A DNA stretch of 12,824 nucleotides from UBA6136 sp039795615. GTDB taxonomy: Bacteria; Pseudomonadota; Gammaproteobacteria; Methylococcales; Methylococcaceae. Positions 6,812-12,824 of the stretch are shown here, piece after piece. The stretch lies in assembly GCA_039795615.1 (NCBI GenBank), contig JBDKLO010000167.1:1-12824 (forward strand), read 5' to 3'. The position numbers and the translations under genes are program-made. The notes under the pieces were generated by a model that worked only from the letters and a program-made list of their open reading frames with translations, was not told the origin of the DNA and did not search any database. The first letter of the stretch is position 1, and the number at the start of each line of letters is the position of its first letter.

Positions 6812-8445
6812 GCATTACTCCGGTCTTCAACTTGATCCCGCGCGGCTTGAATGAATCCGGTGAAAAGGGGATGTCCCTTTCGCGGCGTCGAGGTGAATTC
6901 GGGGTGGAATTGGCAGGCGAGGAACCATGGGTGACCCGGGATTTCAATGGCTTCGACCAGTTTGCCATCCAGGGACGTTCCGCAGACCTTAAGGCCCTTG
7001 CTGACGAGTGTATCGAGATATGAATTATTGAATTCATAACGATGGCGGTGACGTTCGACGACTTCCGCAGCGCCATAGACCTCGCGCCCAAGGCTTCCCT
7101 CGACCAGTTTGCATGCCTGTCCACCGAGACGCATGGTTCCGCCGATATCGGAAGATTCGGATCGATGTTCAATCTGACCTGAGGCATCCTGCCATTCGGT
7201 AATCAGCGCGATGACCGGGTGTGGGGTCTTGGTATCGAACTCAGTACTGTGAGCGCCGGTCAGGTTCGCCATGTTGCGGGCAAACTCGATCACAGCCACC
7301 TGCATCCCGAGGCAGATGCCGAGATAGGGGACACCAGACTCGCGGGCGTAGCGGACCGTTCTGATCTTGCCTTCAACGCCCCGTTCACCAAAGCCCCCTG
7401 GCACCAGGATGGCGTCGATGTGATGCAGCATCGATTTGGGGTCTTCGCCGATGTCTTCGGAGTCGAAGTAATGGATCTTGACCTTGGTCCGGGTCTTGAT
7501 TCCGGCGTGGATCAGCGCTTCGGACAGTGATTTGTAGGCGTCGGTATGATGGACATACTTTCCGACCATGGCGACATTGACTTCACGATCCCAGTGTGTG
7601 AGGCCGTCAATCACGGCTTCCCACTCGGCGAGATCGGCAGCTGGCGCATCGATCCTTAGTTTACGAACCACGATATCATCGAGACCCTGCGCATGCAGCA
7701 AGGAGGGTATCCGATAAATGGTATCGGCATCGACGGCTGAAATGACCGCAGCCTCGCTGACGTTCGTAAACAAGGCAATCTTCCGTCGCTCAGACTCGGG
7801 GATCATTCGATCTGACCTACAAATCAGAACATCGGGCTGAATACCGATGGTCCGCAACTCCTTCACCGAGTGTTGCGTGGGCTTGGTTTTGAGTTCACCC
7901 GCTGTTCCAATATAGGGAACCAGCGTCAAGTGGATGAAGAGCGTTTGTTCCTCGCCCAGTTCGACCCGCATCTGGCGGATCGCCTCTAGGAAGGGTTGTG
8001 ACTCAATGTCACCGACCGTTCCGCCAATTTCAATCAGGGCCACGTCATAGTCCTTGGCGCTGAGCTCAATGACTCGCTTGATCTCATCGGTAATGTGCGG
8101 AATGACCTGTACGGTCGCTCCAAGGTATTCCCCGCGACGCTCCTTCCGGATGACGTTTTCATAGATCTGGCCGGTGGTCCAGTTATTCACCTTGCCCATC
8201 GTGCTACGCAGGAAACGCTCATAGTGCCCAAGATCCAGATCGGTCTCGGCACCATCTGAAGTGACAAACACTTCGCCGTGCTGAAACGGGCTCATGGTGC
8301 CCGGATCCACGTTAATGTAAGGATCCAGTTTGGTCATGGTGACCTTGAGTCCTCGGGCTTCAAGAATGGCACCCAATGAAGAGGCTGCAATTCCCTTGCC
8401 CAGCGAAGATACGACGCCGCCGGTGATGAAAATGTATTTGGTCAT
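6808..8445 (-). CDS. pyrG: CTP synthase (glutamine-hydrolysing)
   Basis: 545 aa, same length as the E. coli enzyme. It aminates UTP to CTP with ATP and glutamine ammonia, the last step of pyrimidine nucleotide synthesis. The N-terminal synthetase domain (about 1-270) opens TKYIFITGGVVSSLGKG with the ATP loop and K16. It also has DPYINVDPGTMSP (41-53), GAETDLDLGHYERF (65-78) with D70/D72, and EIGGTVGDIES (139-149). The C-terminal class I glutamine amidotransferase domain has PGGFGERG (349-356), nucleophile C378 in GICLGMQ, and the rest of the triad at H514 and E516 (FHPEF). The ATG at 8445 lacks a good Shine-Dalgarno. It heads the long minus-strand operon and is cut off from tilS by a plus-strand lipoprotein gene. 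Confidence 0.98.
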   Translation of the reverse strand: MTKYIFITGGVVSSLGKGIAASSLGAILEARGLKVTMTKLDPYINVDPGTMSPFQHGEVFVTSDGAETDLDLGHYERFLRSTMGKVNNWTTGQIYENVIRKERRGEYLGATVQVIPHITDEIKRVIELSAKDYDVALIEIGGTVGDIESQPFLEAIRQMRVELGEEQTLFIHLTLVPYIGTAGELKTKPTQHSVKELRTIGIQPDVLICRSDRMIPESERRKIALFTNVSEAAVISAVDADTIYRIPSLLHAQGLDDIVVRKLRIDAPAADLAEWEAVIDGLTHWDREVNVAMVGKYVHHTDAYKSLSEALIHAGIKTRTKVKIHYFDSEDIGEDPKSMLHHIDAILVPGGFGERGVEGKIRTVRYARESGVPYLGICLGMQVAVIEFARNMANLTGAHSTEFDTKTPHPVIALITEWQDASGQIEHRSESSDIGGTMRLGGQACKLVEGSLGREVYGAAEVVERHRHRYEFNNSYLDTLVSKGLKVCGTSLDGKLVEAIEIPGHPWFLACQFHPEFTSTPRKGHPLFTGFIQAARDQVEDRSNA

Positions 8446-8532
8446 TCGGGATGATGGAGTGTGTGGCGATCCGAAGGGCGCCTGGAACGTCCCACGAACT
8501 GATGCTGGATGTCCGGACCAGACTATGCGTTT

Positions 8533-8561
8533 ATTTTACTTCAGCTGAGGTCCCGAGTCAT
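8533..8561 (-). promoter_or_regulatory. Candidate sigma-70 promoter for pyrG operon
   Basis: On the minus strand, ATGACT (8561-8556; four of six matches to TTGACA), a 17-nt spacer and TAAAAT (8538-8533; five of six matches to TATAAT). Transcription would begin near 8526, giving a leader of about 80 nt before the pyrG ATG. The leader contains a modest GGCG/CGCC hairpin possibility at 8465-8482 and no T run, so I do not call an attenuator. It is the best match in this 186-bp divergent region and lies where the eleven-gene operon needs a promoter. It is a prediction by eye. Confidence 0.45.
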
Positions 8562-8631
8562 GGGCATTGGGCAACCTTCTTGATGCTGTTGGGTTAAGAT
8601 CAGTCAATTGATCATCTCTCAGGAGTGTTCC

Positions 8632-8970
8632 ATGCGGTCCGTGCTTCTTTCATCCACGCTTTCTTTTGTCCTCATGATGGTTCTTTCCGGGTGTGTCTGG
8701 GTGGATCTCAATGCAAAAGGGGAGGCCGTCAAAGTTCTGACGCCGGCTGAAGCTTCCCGTTGCAAGCGCATCGGACATGTTGAGTCCAATACGACCGCAG
8801 ATATTGTGGGGATTCCGCGGGATGATGAATCACTGAACAATGAGTTGACGCGGCTTGCCCGGAATCATGCAGGTGAACTCGGTGGCAATGCGGTGGTGGC
8901 CATTGGTAAGCCTCAAAACGGACAGCAGTCTTTTAACGTTTATCGCTGTCAAGGCCCGACAGCTCGCTAA
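8632..8970 (+). CDS. Small DUF4156-type lipoprotein
   Basis: 112 aa from the ATG at 8632, which has AGGAG 6 nt upstream; the frame is open to a TTG at 8608, but the ATG makes a proper signal peptide. Residues 1-20 form a signal sequence ending in a lipobox LSGC, so C21 should be lipidated after cleavage by Lsp. The residue after it is Val, not Asp, so transport to the outer membrane is expected. The mature part has the pattern of DUF4156 proteins: a VKVLTPAEASRCKRIGHV block (33-50), a variable loop, and NELTRLARNHAGELGGNAVV (70-89). Cysteines C44 and C106 could form a disulfide. Function unknown. It is transcribed against its neighbours: divergent from pyrG, and its TAA overlaps the tilS stop by 4 nt tail to tail. 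Confidence 0.85.
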   Translation: MRSVLLSSTLSFVLMMVLSGCVWVDLNAKGEAVKVLTPAEASRCKRIGHVESNTTADIVGIPRDDESLNNELTRLARNHAGELGGNAVVAIGKPQNGQQSFNVYRCQGPTAR

Positions 8971-10355
8971 CGCATGAGGCTCTCCAGGGCGCCCGTGGGG
9001 TCGAGTCCTGCAGGTGGAAGCCACCGGGGTTGGTGCGAGCTTGCCCAAGTAGCCGGGTTGAATACCTCGGCATTAGGCCAAAAACTCCCGACACAGCCGA
9101 GTGTCTCTCCAAGATATAGCAAAGGGACGCGGGCCCTGACCCAAGGGGGGATGCCCCGTTCCTGAAAAAGATCCTTGAGGTAATGATGGCCCTGTCGACC
9201 TGCCAGCATGATCTTTTCTCCGCCCACCCGATAACGGATTTCAAGTCCTGAGGAATCCCAAGGCGAGGGCTTCGATGCCCCTGCCTTAGGGGGGACCATG
9301 GCAATCATCCCGTTATCTCCAGGGAGGGGCAATGGTTCTCGCCAGTTAACCCACCGGCAAGGGATGGCCTTGTCCCTGTGCGGGATGCGGTAAGCGACAT
9401 CACGATATCTTTGAAGCTCGCTGCCATCGGAGAGCCTGAGAACAGGGGTTCGATCTGCCCCCGCTTGCATAAACTCATTGATGAAGGCTTCGACCATTTG
9501 TTCTGAGGGCATGCGCAGGTTTAAGCTTTGAAACCAGCCTCGAATCGCGAGTCGCAGGCCTTCTGGTTCCAGTTGTTCGGCCTGCTTAAGATCAAAATGC
9601 CCGGACGGTGCCAATGCGTTTGCTAGTGCAATTTGTTGCATGCGTTGATGGCTTGCGCCCTTTCCGGCATGCCGGGCGCTCCTTGAAATTGCACGAGATG
9701 CCGCGGGCCATCGCTCCTCAATCAAGGGCATGATGTGATGGCGAAGGTAATTACGATCGAAACGCGGGTCCAGATTGCTGGGATCCTCGATCCACATGAG
9801 TTCCCTGAAGTGGGCATAGGCAAGAATCTCAGCGGCTTCAATGTGAAGCAGAGGTCTAAGCAGAAGGCCTTTGCCCAATGGGGTTTTTTCAGGCATGCCT
9901 GAAATCCCTTCAAGTCCAGCACCTCTAAGAAGCTGGAGTAGGACCGTTTCCGCTTGATCGTTCTGATGGTGGGCCATCAGGAGAAGATCCCCTTCGCCGA
10001 TCAGTCTGTTAAAGACCTGATATCGGGCATTTCGAGCGGCTTCCTCAGGACTTTCGCCGCGTGCGGGTGTAGCGTTGACAGAATGAATTGTCAGCGGGAT
10101 GTCATACCGGTCACAGAGGGTTTGACAATGATCGACCCATTGGTCAGCGGCGGTTTGAAGTCCGTGATGGACATGAACGGCTTTGAGTGTGATTGGCTTC
10201 TGCGCTCGCATCAGAGCGCAAAGGTCAAGGAGGACGGTTGAATCTCGTCCTCCACTTAAAGCGATCCAGACCGTGCGGACGCTCTGGAGTGGATCCAGTT
10301 GCCGCGTGATGTGATCTGGATTTAGCAGAGGTTCACTTCGTAGAGAACTAGGCAA
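8967..10355 (-). CDS. tilS: tRNA(Ile)-lysidine synthase TilS
   Basis: About 462 aa. TilS adds lysine to C34 of tRNA-Ile2 using ATP, converting its decoding from AUG to AUA; the gene is essential in most bacteria. Motifs, counted from the TTG start: PP-loop SGGRDS (34-39), HVHHGL (61-66), AHHQNDQAET (128-137), WIEDPSN (188-194), DRNYLRHH (200-207), and a C-terminal domain ending in PPWVRARVPLLYLGETLGCVGSFW-type sequence. The open frame extends to 10442, but that part overlaps accA and is not family sequence. Start choice: TTG at 10355 overlaps the accA end by 8 nt and has AGAGG 3 nt upstream. ATG at 10376 is an alternative without a Shine-Dalgarno. The homologous region begins only near residue 14, so both remain possible. 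Pairing with accA is common in gammaproteobacteria. Confidence 0.93.
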   Translation of the reverse strand: MPSSLRSEPLLNPDHITRQLDPLQSVRTVWIALSGGRDSTVLLDLCALMRAQKPITLKAVHVHHGLQTAADQWVDHCQTLCDRYDIPLTIHSVNATPARGESPEEAARNARYQVFNRLIGEGDLLLMAHHQNDQAETVLLQLLRGAGLEGISGMPEKTPLGKGLLLRPLLHIEAAEILAYAHFRELMWIEDPSNLDPRFDRNYLRHHIMPLIEERWPAASRAISRSARHAGKGASHQRMQQIALANALAPSGHFDLKQAEQLEPEGLRLAIRGWFQSLNLRMPSEQMVEAFINEFMQAGADRTPVLRLSDGSELQRYRDVAYRIPHRDKAIPCRWVNWREPLPLPGDNGMIAMVPPKAGASKPSPWDSSGLEIRYRVGGEKIMLAGRQGHHYLKDLFQERGIPPWVRARVPLLYLGETLGCVGSFWPNAEVFNPATWASSHQPRWLPPAGLDPTGALESLMR

Positions 10356-11313
10356 TTGCCTCTTCGAAAACCCCATAAGACATGAGCTTTTGGTGGCGTT
10401 CGGAGAGGAGGCGCTCTTTGGGGACCAAAGCGAGTTCCTCAAGATTTCGCTTGAGAATCGACTTTAAGTTTTCAGCCGTTTTTTCGCGATCGCGATGACA
10501 TCCGCCCAGAGGTTCGGCAACGACCTCATCGATGAGACCTAAATCCATCAGACGATCTGAGGTAATTCCCATGGCTTCAGCGGCAAGCTCGGCCTTTTCG
10601 GCGCTTTTCCACAGAATCGATGCACATCCTTCAGGTGAAATCACCGAATAGGTGCTGTACTGCAGCATCAACAAACGATCGCCAACCCCGATTGCAAGCG
10701 CACCACCCGATCCACCCTCGCCAATGACGGTACAGATGATGGGGGTGTTGAGCGTCGCCATCTCAAAGAGGTTCCGTGCAATGGCTTCACTCTGGCCACG
10801 CTCTTCGGCGTTGATGCCTGGATAGGCACCGGGTGTATCAATCAGGCAGATGATGGGCAGCTTGAATCGCTCGGCAAGCTTCATGAGGCGAAGCGCCTTG
10901 CGATAGCCCTCAGGCCTCGGCATGCCGAAGTTTCGGTGAATCTTCTCCTTGGTGTCGCGGCCCTTTTGATGGCCAATCAACATCAAGGGTATGCCATCCA
11001 GCTTCGCAATCCCGCCAACGATCGCAGGATCATCCGCGAAAGTGCGGTCGCCATGCAGTTCCTTGAAGTCCTGGAAGATTAAGTTGACGTAGTCGAGGGT
11101 ATAAAGACGCTGAGGATGGCGCGATAACTGGGAAATCTGCCATGCGGTGAGATTCGAAAAGACCTGCTCAGTCAGTTTTCGACTCTTTTCTTCTAGCTTG
11201 GCAATTTCCTCGCTGATGTTGATTTCATTGTCGAAACCCACACGACGAAGCTCGTCGATTTTGGCCTGAAGGTCGGCGATGGGTTGTTCGAATTCGAGGA
11301 AATTGAGATCCAT
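10348..11313 (-). CDS. accA: Acetyl-CoA carboxylase carboxyltransferase subunit alpha
   Basis: 321 aa, against 319 in E. coli. AccA with AccD transfers the carboxyl group from biotin on AccB to acetyl-CoA, giving malonyl-CoA for fatty acid synthesis. Conserved segments include NFLEFEQPIADL at the start, SRHPQRLYTLDY (64-75), HGDRTFADDPAIVGG (87-101), GHQKGRDTKEKIHRNFGMPRPEGYRKA (114-140), DTPGAYPG (159-166) and the oxyanion-hole region GEGGSGGALAIG (198-209), then SVISPEGCASILWK (223-236). The C terminus has the usual LMSYG followed by a short extra FEEAIA. The zinc-binding half belongs to AccD and is not encoded nearby. The ATG lacks a strong Shine-Dalgarno. It lies 27 nt downstream of the hydrolase gene and its end overlaps tilS. 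Confidence 0.98.
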   Translation of the reverse strand: MDLNFLEFEQPIADLQAKIDELRRVGFDNEINISEEIAKLEEKSRKLTEQVFSNLTAWQISQLSRHPQRLYTLDYVNLIFQDFKELHGDRTFADDPAIVGGIAKLDGIPLMLIGHQKGRDTKEKIHRNFGMPRPEGYRKALRLMKLAERFKLPIICLIDTPGAYPGINAEERGQSEAIARNLFEMATLNTPIICTVIGEGGSGGALAIGVGDRLLMLQYSTYSVISPEGCASILWKSAEKAELAAEAMGITSDRLMDLGLIDEVVAEPLGGCHRDREKTAENLKSILKRNLEELALVPKERLLSERHQKLMSYGVFEEAIA

Positions 11314-11340
11314 GCGTAATATCCGATAAAAGCTGACCCT

Positions 11341-12060
11341 CTATTTTAACACTTCGATCAGGAAATCTTGAGTCAGACGCCATGACCTTGCATCGGTCAA
11401 CGGATTGTAGACCGTGCCAAAGTCTCGATCATTCGCTTCAGGATTCGTAAATGCATGCAGGGTAGATCCATAAAAATGGAGTTGCCAGTCGGCTCCCCGT
11501 TCCGTCAATTCAAGGCCTAGCGCTACGCCTTGCTCAGGAGTTGCCATGGGATCCTCAAAGCCATGCAATACAAGTATCTTGGCCTTGATGGGGGGCGTCG
11601 GCATCGCGGTTGGCGGTGAGAAGATGCCATGCAGACTGACCACGCCACGAAGGGGTGCGCCGCCTCGTGCAAGATCGAGGACACAGAGTCCACCAAAACA
11701 GTACCCAATGGCCGCGATTCGCGATTCATCGACCTCAGGTTGATGGCTGAGCGTTTCGAGGGTGCTGAGAAGTCGGTCGAGTAGAAAGCCACGATCGCTG
11801 GCTACACCACTCATGAGATCGCTGCATTCCTCTCGGGTTCTTCCCACCCGTCCGTCACCATAAAGATCAATGGCAAAAGCGGCATATCCAGACTGCGCGA
11901 GAATATTGGCGCGCTCGATCGCTTGTTCATTACAACCTGCCCAGGCCGGTGCGACCAAGATTCCGGGAAGAGTCGATGCCGGCCCTTTTGGGCAGGCAAA
12001 GTAGCCTTCAAGGTTAACGCCCTGGTGAACGTGACGGATTTTCCGAGTGATCAAAGACAT
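11341..12060 (-). CDS. Dienelactone hydrolase family protein
   Basis: 239 aa alpha/beta hydrolase of the dienelactone hydrolase (carboxymethylenebutenolidase-like) family, cytoplasmic. The nucleophile is C121 in GYCFGG, and D170 (GFEDPM) and H202 (STLHAFT) complete the Cys-Asp-His triad at the expected spacing. Further family signs are the PAWAG segment (39-43), which carries the oxyanion loop in place of the usual PxxxG forms, the AIDLYGDGR block (63-71), and a C-terminal FTNPEAN. The ATG is preceded by GGAG at 8 nt. In chlorocatechol degraders such enzymes open dienelactones, but no catabolic genes are near. Like E. coli YsgA it may act on other lactones or esters. It follows a putative lipoprotein gene by 15 nt and precedes accA by 27 nt, so it may share transcription with both. 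Confidence 0.9.
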   Translation of the reverse strand: MSLITRKIRHVHQGVNLEGYFACPKGPASTLPGILVAPAWAGCNEQAIERANILAQSGYAAFAIDLYGDGRVGRTREECSDLMSGVASDRGFLLDRLLSTLETLSHQPEVDESRIAAIGYCFGGLCVLDLARGGAPLRGVVSLHGIFSPPTAMPTPPIKAKILVLHGFEDPMATPEQGVALGLELTERGADWQLHFYGSTLHAFTNPEANDRDFGTVYNPLTDARSWRLTQDFLIEVLK

Positions 12061-12075
12061 GTTGCGTCTCCAGAA

Positions 12076-12477
12076 TTAACGTTTCGCTGCTTGAGCGGCC
12101 TCGGCACACTCGATCTTGAGCATTTCCCTTTTTTGCTGGTAGCCCTTGAGATCAATCTGTCCCGCGTCGGCCTGCGTCGCTAGTTGACTCAATTTCTGGG
12201 CGCATAGGCGAGCGACGCTCTGAATCTCTGGCCCATAGTCATTGATTAACAGGGCGGATGCATTGTTCAAACACTCCTGACGCTGGCTCAGGCTCCCTGG
12301 GATGTCGTGGTAATTCAAAAGGCACTTGTTGGTCATGATCGATGCCTGTTGAACCTTTTCAGGGTCAGGGTGAAGGGTCTTCGTCCCCTGGATTGATGTG
12401 CAGGCCTGAATGAAAAGGATGCATGCAATGAAGCTCATGCGAGACGAAATAACGACTAAAGAGGTGGCCTTATGCAT
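12076..12477 (-). CDS. Putative cysteine-rich lipoprotein, function unknown
   Basis: 133 aa that I do not recognise as a named family. The N terminus has a charged stretch with K3 and R13, a hydrophobic run SFIACILFIQ (15-24) and a cysteine C26 followed by TS. This looks like a lipoprotein signal, although Gln at -2 in IQAC is unusual. The mature part is about 108 aa, probably mostly helical, with four further cysteines C52, C69, C92 and C124, enough for two disulfides in the periplasm. Start: ATG at 12477 gives a 25-residue signal. The ATG at 12438 would leave only 12 residues before C26, too short. Neither has a clear Shine-Dalgarno. It lies 15 nt upstream of the hydrolase gene on the same strand and is divergent from the small membrane protein gene. 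Confidence 0.65.
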   Translation of the reverse strand: MHKATSLVVISSRMSFIACILFIQACTSIQGTKTLHPDPEKVQQASIMTNKCLLNYHDIPGSLSQRQECLNNASALLINDYGPEIQSVARLCAQKLSQLATQADAGQIDLKGYQQKREMLKIECAEAAQAAKR

Positions 12478-12553
12478 AGGATAAGCTTGGATTATGAAAT
12501 AGATGTTGACAGAGACTATTTCTTTAATGGGCTGATCTTGAGGATAAAAGGGA

Positions 12554-12565
12554 GCATTGTAATGC
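12554..12565. promoter_or_regulatory. Operator-like palindrome GCATT-GT-AATGC
   Basis: A perfect 5-bp inverted repeat with a 2-bp centre lies in the 116-bp region between the divergent lipoprotein and small membrane protein genes, about 28 nt before the start codon at 12594. It contains TGTAAT (12558-12563), which could serve as a -10 element for the rightward gene, although no good -35 is correctly spaced. A dyad overlapping a promoter would suit a repressor site. This is an inference from symmetry and position only. Confidence 0.25.
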
Positions 12566-12593
12566 CTGAGTAATCACAGCTCGAGGTATCCTC

Positions 12594-12806
12594 ATGGAAA
12601 TCATCAGTATTCTTGTGGTGTTGAGTATCGTAGCGTGTGTCATTTTTATTGGCATGGCTACCGTGCGACTAATCCAAGTCGAGGACCAGACTGGCCGAAG
12701 GCAAAAGGTTAAGCAGACGTTTGATGCGCCGAGCAATGATGTGGTGTTTGAAAACCCGCCAAGGTCCGCCGTTGCCACTATCCGGCCGCTCAAAATCAAA
12801 GGCTAG
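12594..12806 (+). CDS. Small single-pass membrane protein, unknown
   Basis: 70 aa. The first 23 residues are strongly hydrophobic (IISILVVLSIVACVIFIGMATV) and form one membrane segment. A basic stretch RRQKVK (35-40) and a polar tail of about 30 residues ending in IRPLKIKG follow. The positive charges after the segment suggest N-out, C-in. A GAGG Shine-Dalgarno is placed 7 nt before the ATG, which with the clean transmembrane pattern is the main support for a real gene. No family is recognised. An overlapping minus-strand frame of 91 aa (12524-12799) has no such signals and is rejected. It is divergent from the putative lipoprotein gene. The window ends 18 nt after its stop, so any downstream partner is unseen. 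Confidence 0.6.
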   Translation: MEIISILVVLSIVACVIFIGMATVRLIQVEDQTGRRQKVKQTFDAPSNDVVFENPPRSAVATIRPLKIKG

Positions 12807-12824
12807 CGCCTATTCAATATTCTG

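Noticed and set aside
6110..6835. 241-residue open frame on the plus strand, antisense to kdsA
   Set aside because: It lies wholly opposite kdsA and the end of pyrG, has no ribosome site and no recognisable motif. The KdsA and PyrG frames are fully explained by conserved family sequence.
9013..9025. GGTGG-AAG-CCACC hairpin as a terminator for the plus-strand lipoprotein gene
   Set aside because: Short stem with no T run after it, and it is explained as coding sequence in the tilS C terminus.
12491..12496. CATAAT on the minus strand as a -10 box for the putative lipoprotein gene
   Set aside because: No -35 at the right distance, and transcription would begin only a few bases before the ATG.
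12506..12511. Perfect TTGACA upstream of the small membrane protein gene
   Set aside because: No acceptable -10 hexamer lies 16-18 nt downstream (GGGCTG at 17), so the match is treated as chance.
12524..12799. 91-residue minus-strand frame opposite the small membrane protein gene
   Set aside because: It lacks a ribosome site and any hydrophobic or domain pattern, while the plus-strand frame has both a GAGG site and a clean membrane segment.

Overview
The window is ordinary core-chromosome sequence from a Gram-negative bacterium, almost certainly a gammaproteobacterium. The reasons are the gene order (accA-tilS, then pyrG-kdsA-eno-ftsB-ispD-ispF-truD, then arsC-wrbA-hda), a Kdo synthesis gene for lipopolysaccharide, lipobox lipoproteins, and an Hda with an N-terminal clamp-binding motif. 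G+C looks mid-50s percent by eye. The genus cannot be fixed from the sequence; a chemolithotrophic lineage such as the Halothiobacillaceae/Chromatiales is only a guess.

Layout from right to left, the direction in which most genes are transcribed. On the right edge (12.5-12.8 kb) a 70-aa membrane protein gene runs rightward, divergent from a putative cysteine-rich lipoprotein gene. That gene is followed on the minus strand by a dienelactone-hydrolase-type hydrolase, accA and tilS. A small DUF4156-type lipoprotein gene on the plus strand (8632-8970) meets tilS tail to tail and sits between tilS and pyrG. From about 8.5 kb to the left edge, eleven minus-strand genes follow with gaps of 55 nt or less, several with 1-4 nt overlaps: pyrG, kdsA, eno, ftsB, ispD, ispF, truD, arsC, wrbA, hda and a partial ketopantoate-reductase-like gene.

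Together the genes cover CTP supply (PyrG), Kdo-8-P synthesis (KdsA), glycolysis and PEP supply (Eno; PEP is also a KdsA substrate), the divisome (FtsB), two steps of the MEP isoprenoid pathway (IspD, IspF), RNA modification (TruD on tRNA uridine, TilS on tRNA-Ile2), fatty acid initiation (AccA) and control of DnaA-ATP (Hda). ArsC and WrbA are thiol/redox accessory genes. A plausible promoter for the long left-hand operon lies upstream of pyrG at 8533-8561.

No gene-free stretch exceeds 300 bp. The largest are 8446-8631 and 12478-12593, both between divergent genes. I see no tRNA, rRNA, CRISPR, insertion sequence, integrase or phage gene, and no convincing undescribed system. The best items for a second look are the lipoprotein gene that splits a usually contiguous gene block, the eno ribosome binding site inside a perfect inverted repeat, the metal-dependent form of KdsA, a shortened nucleotide loop in the ketopantoate-reductase-like protein, the long basic FtsB tail, and the small membrane protein with an operator-like palindrome.
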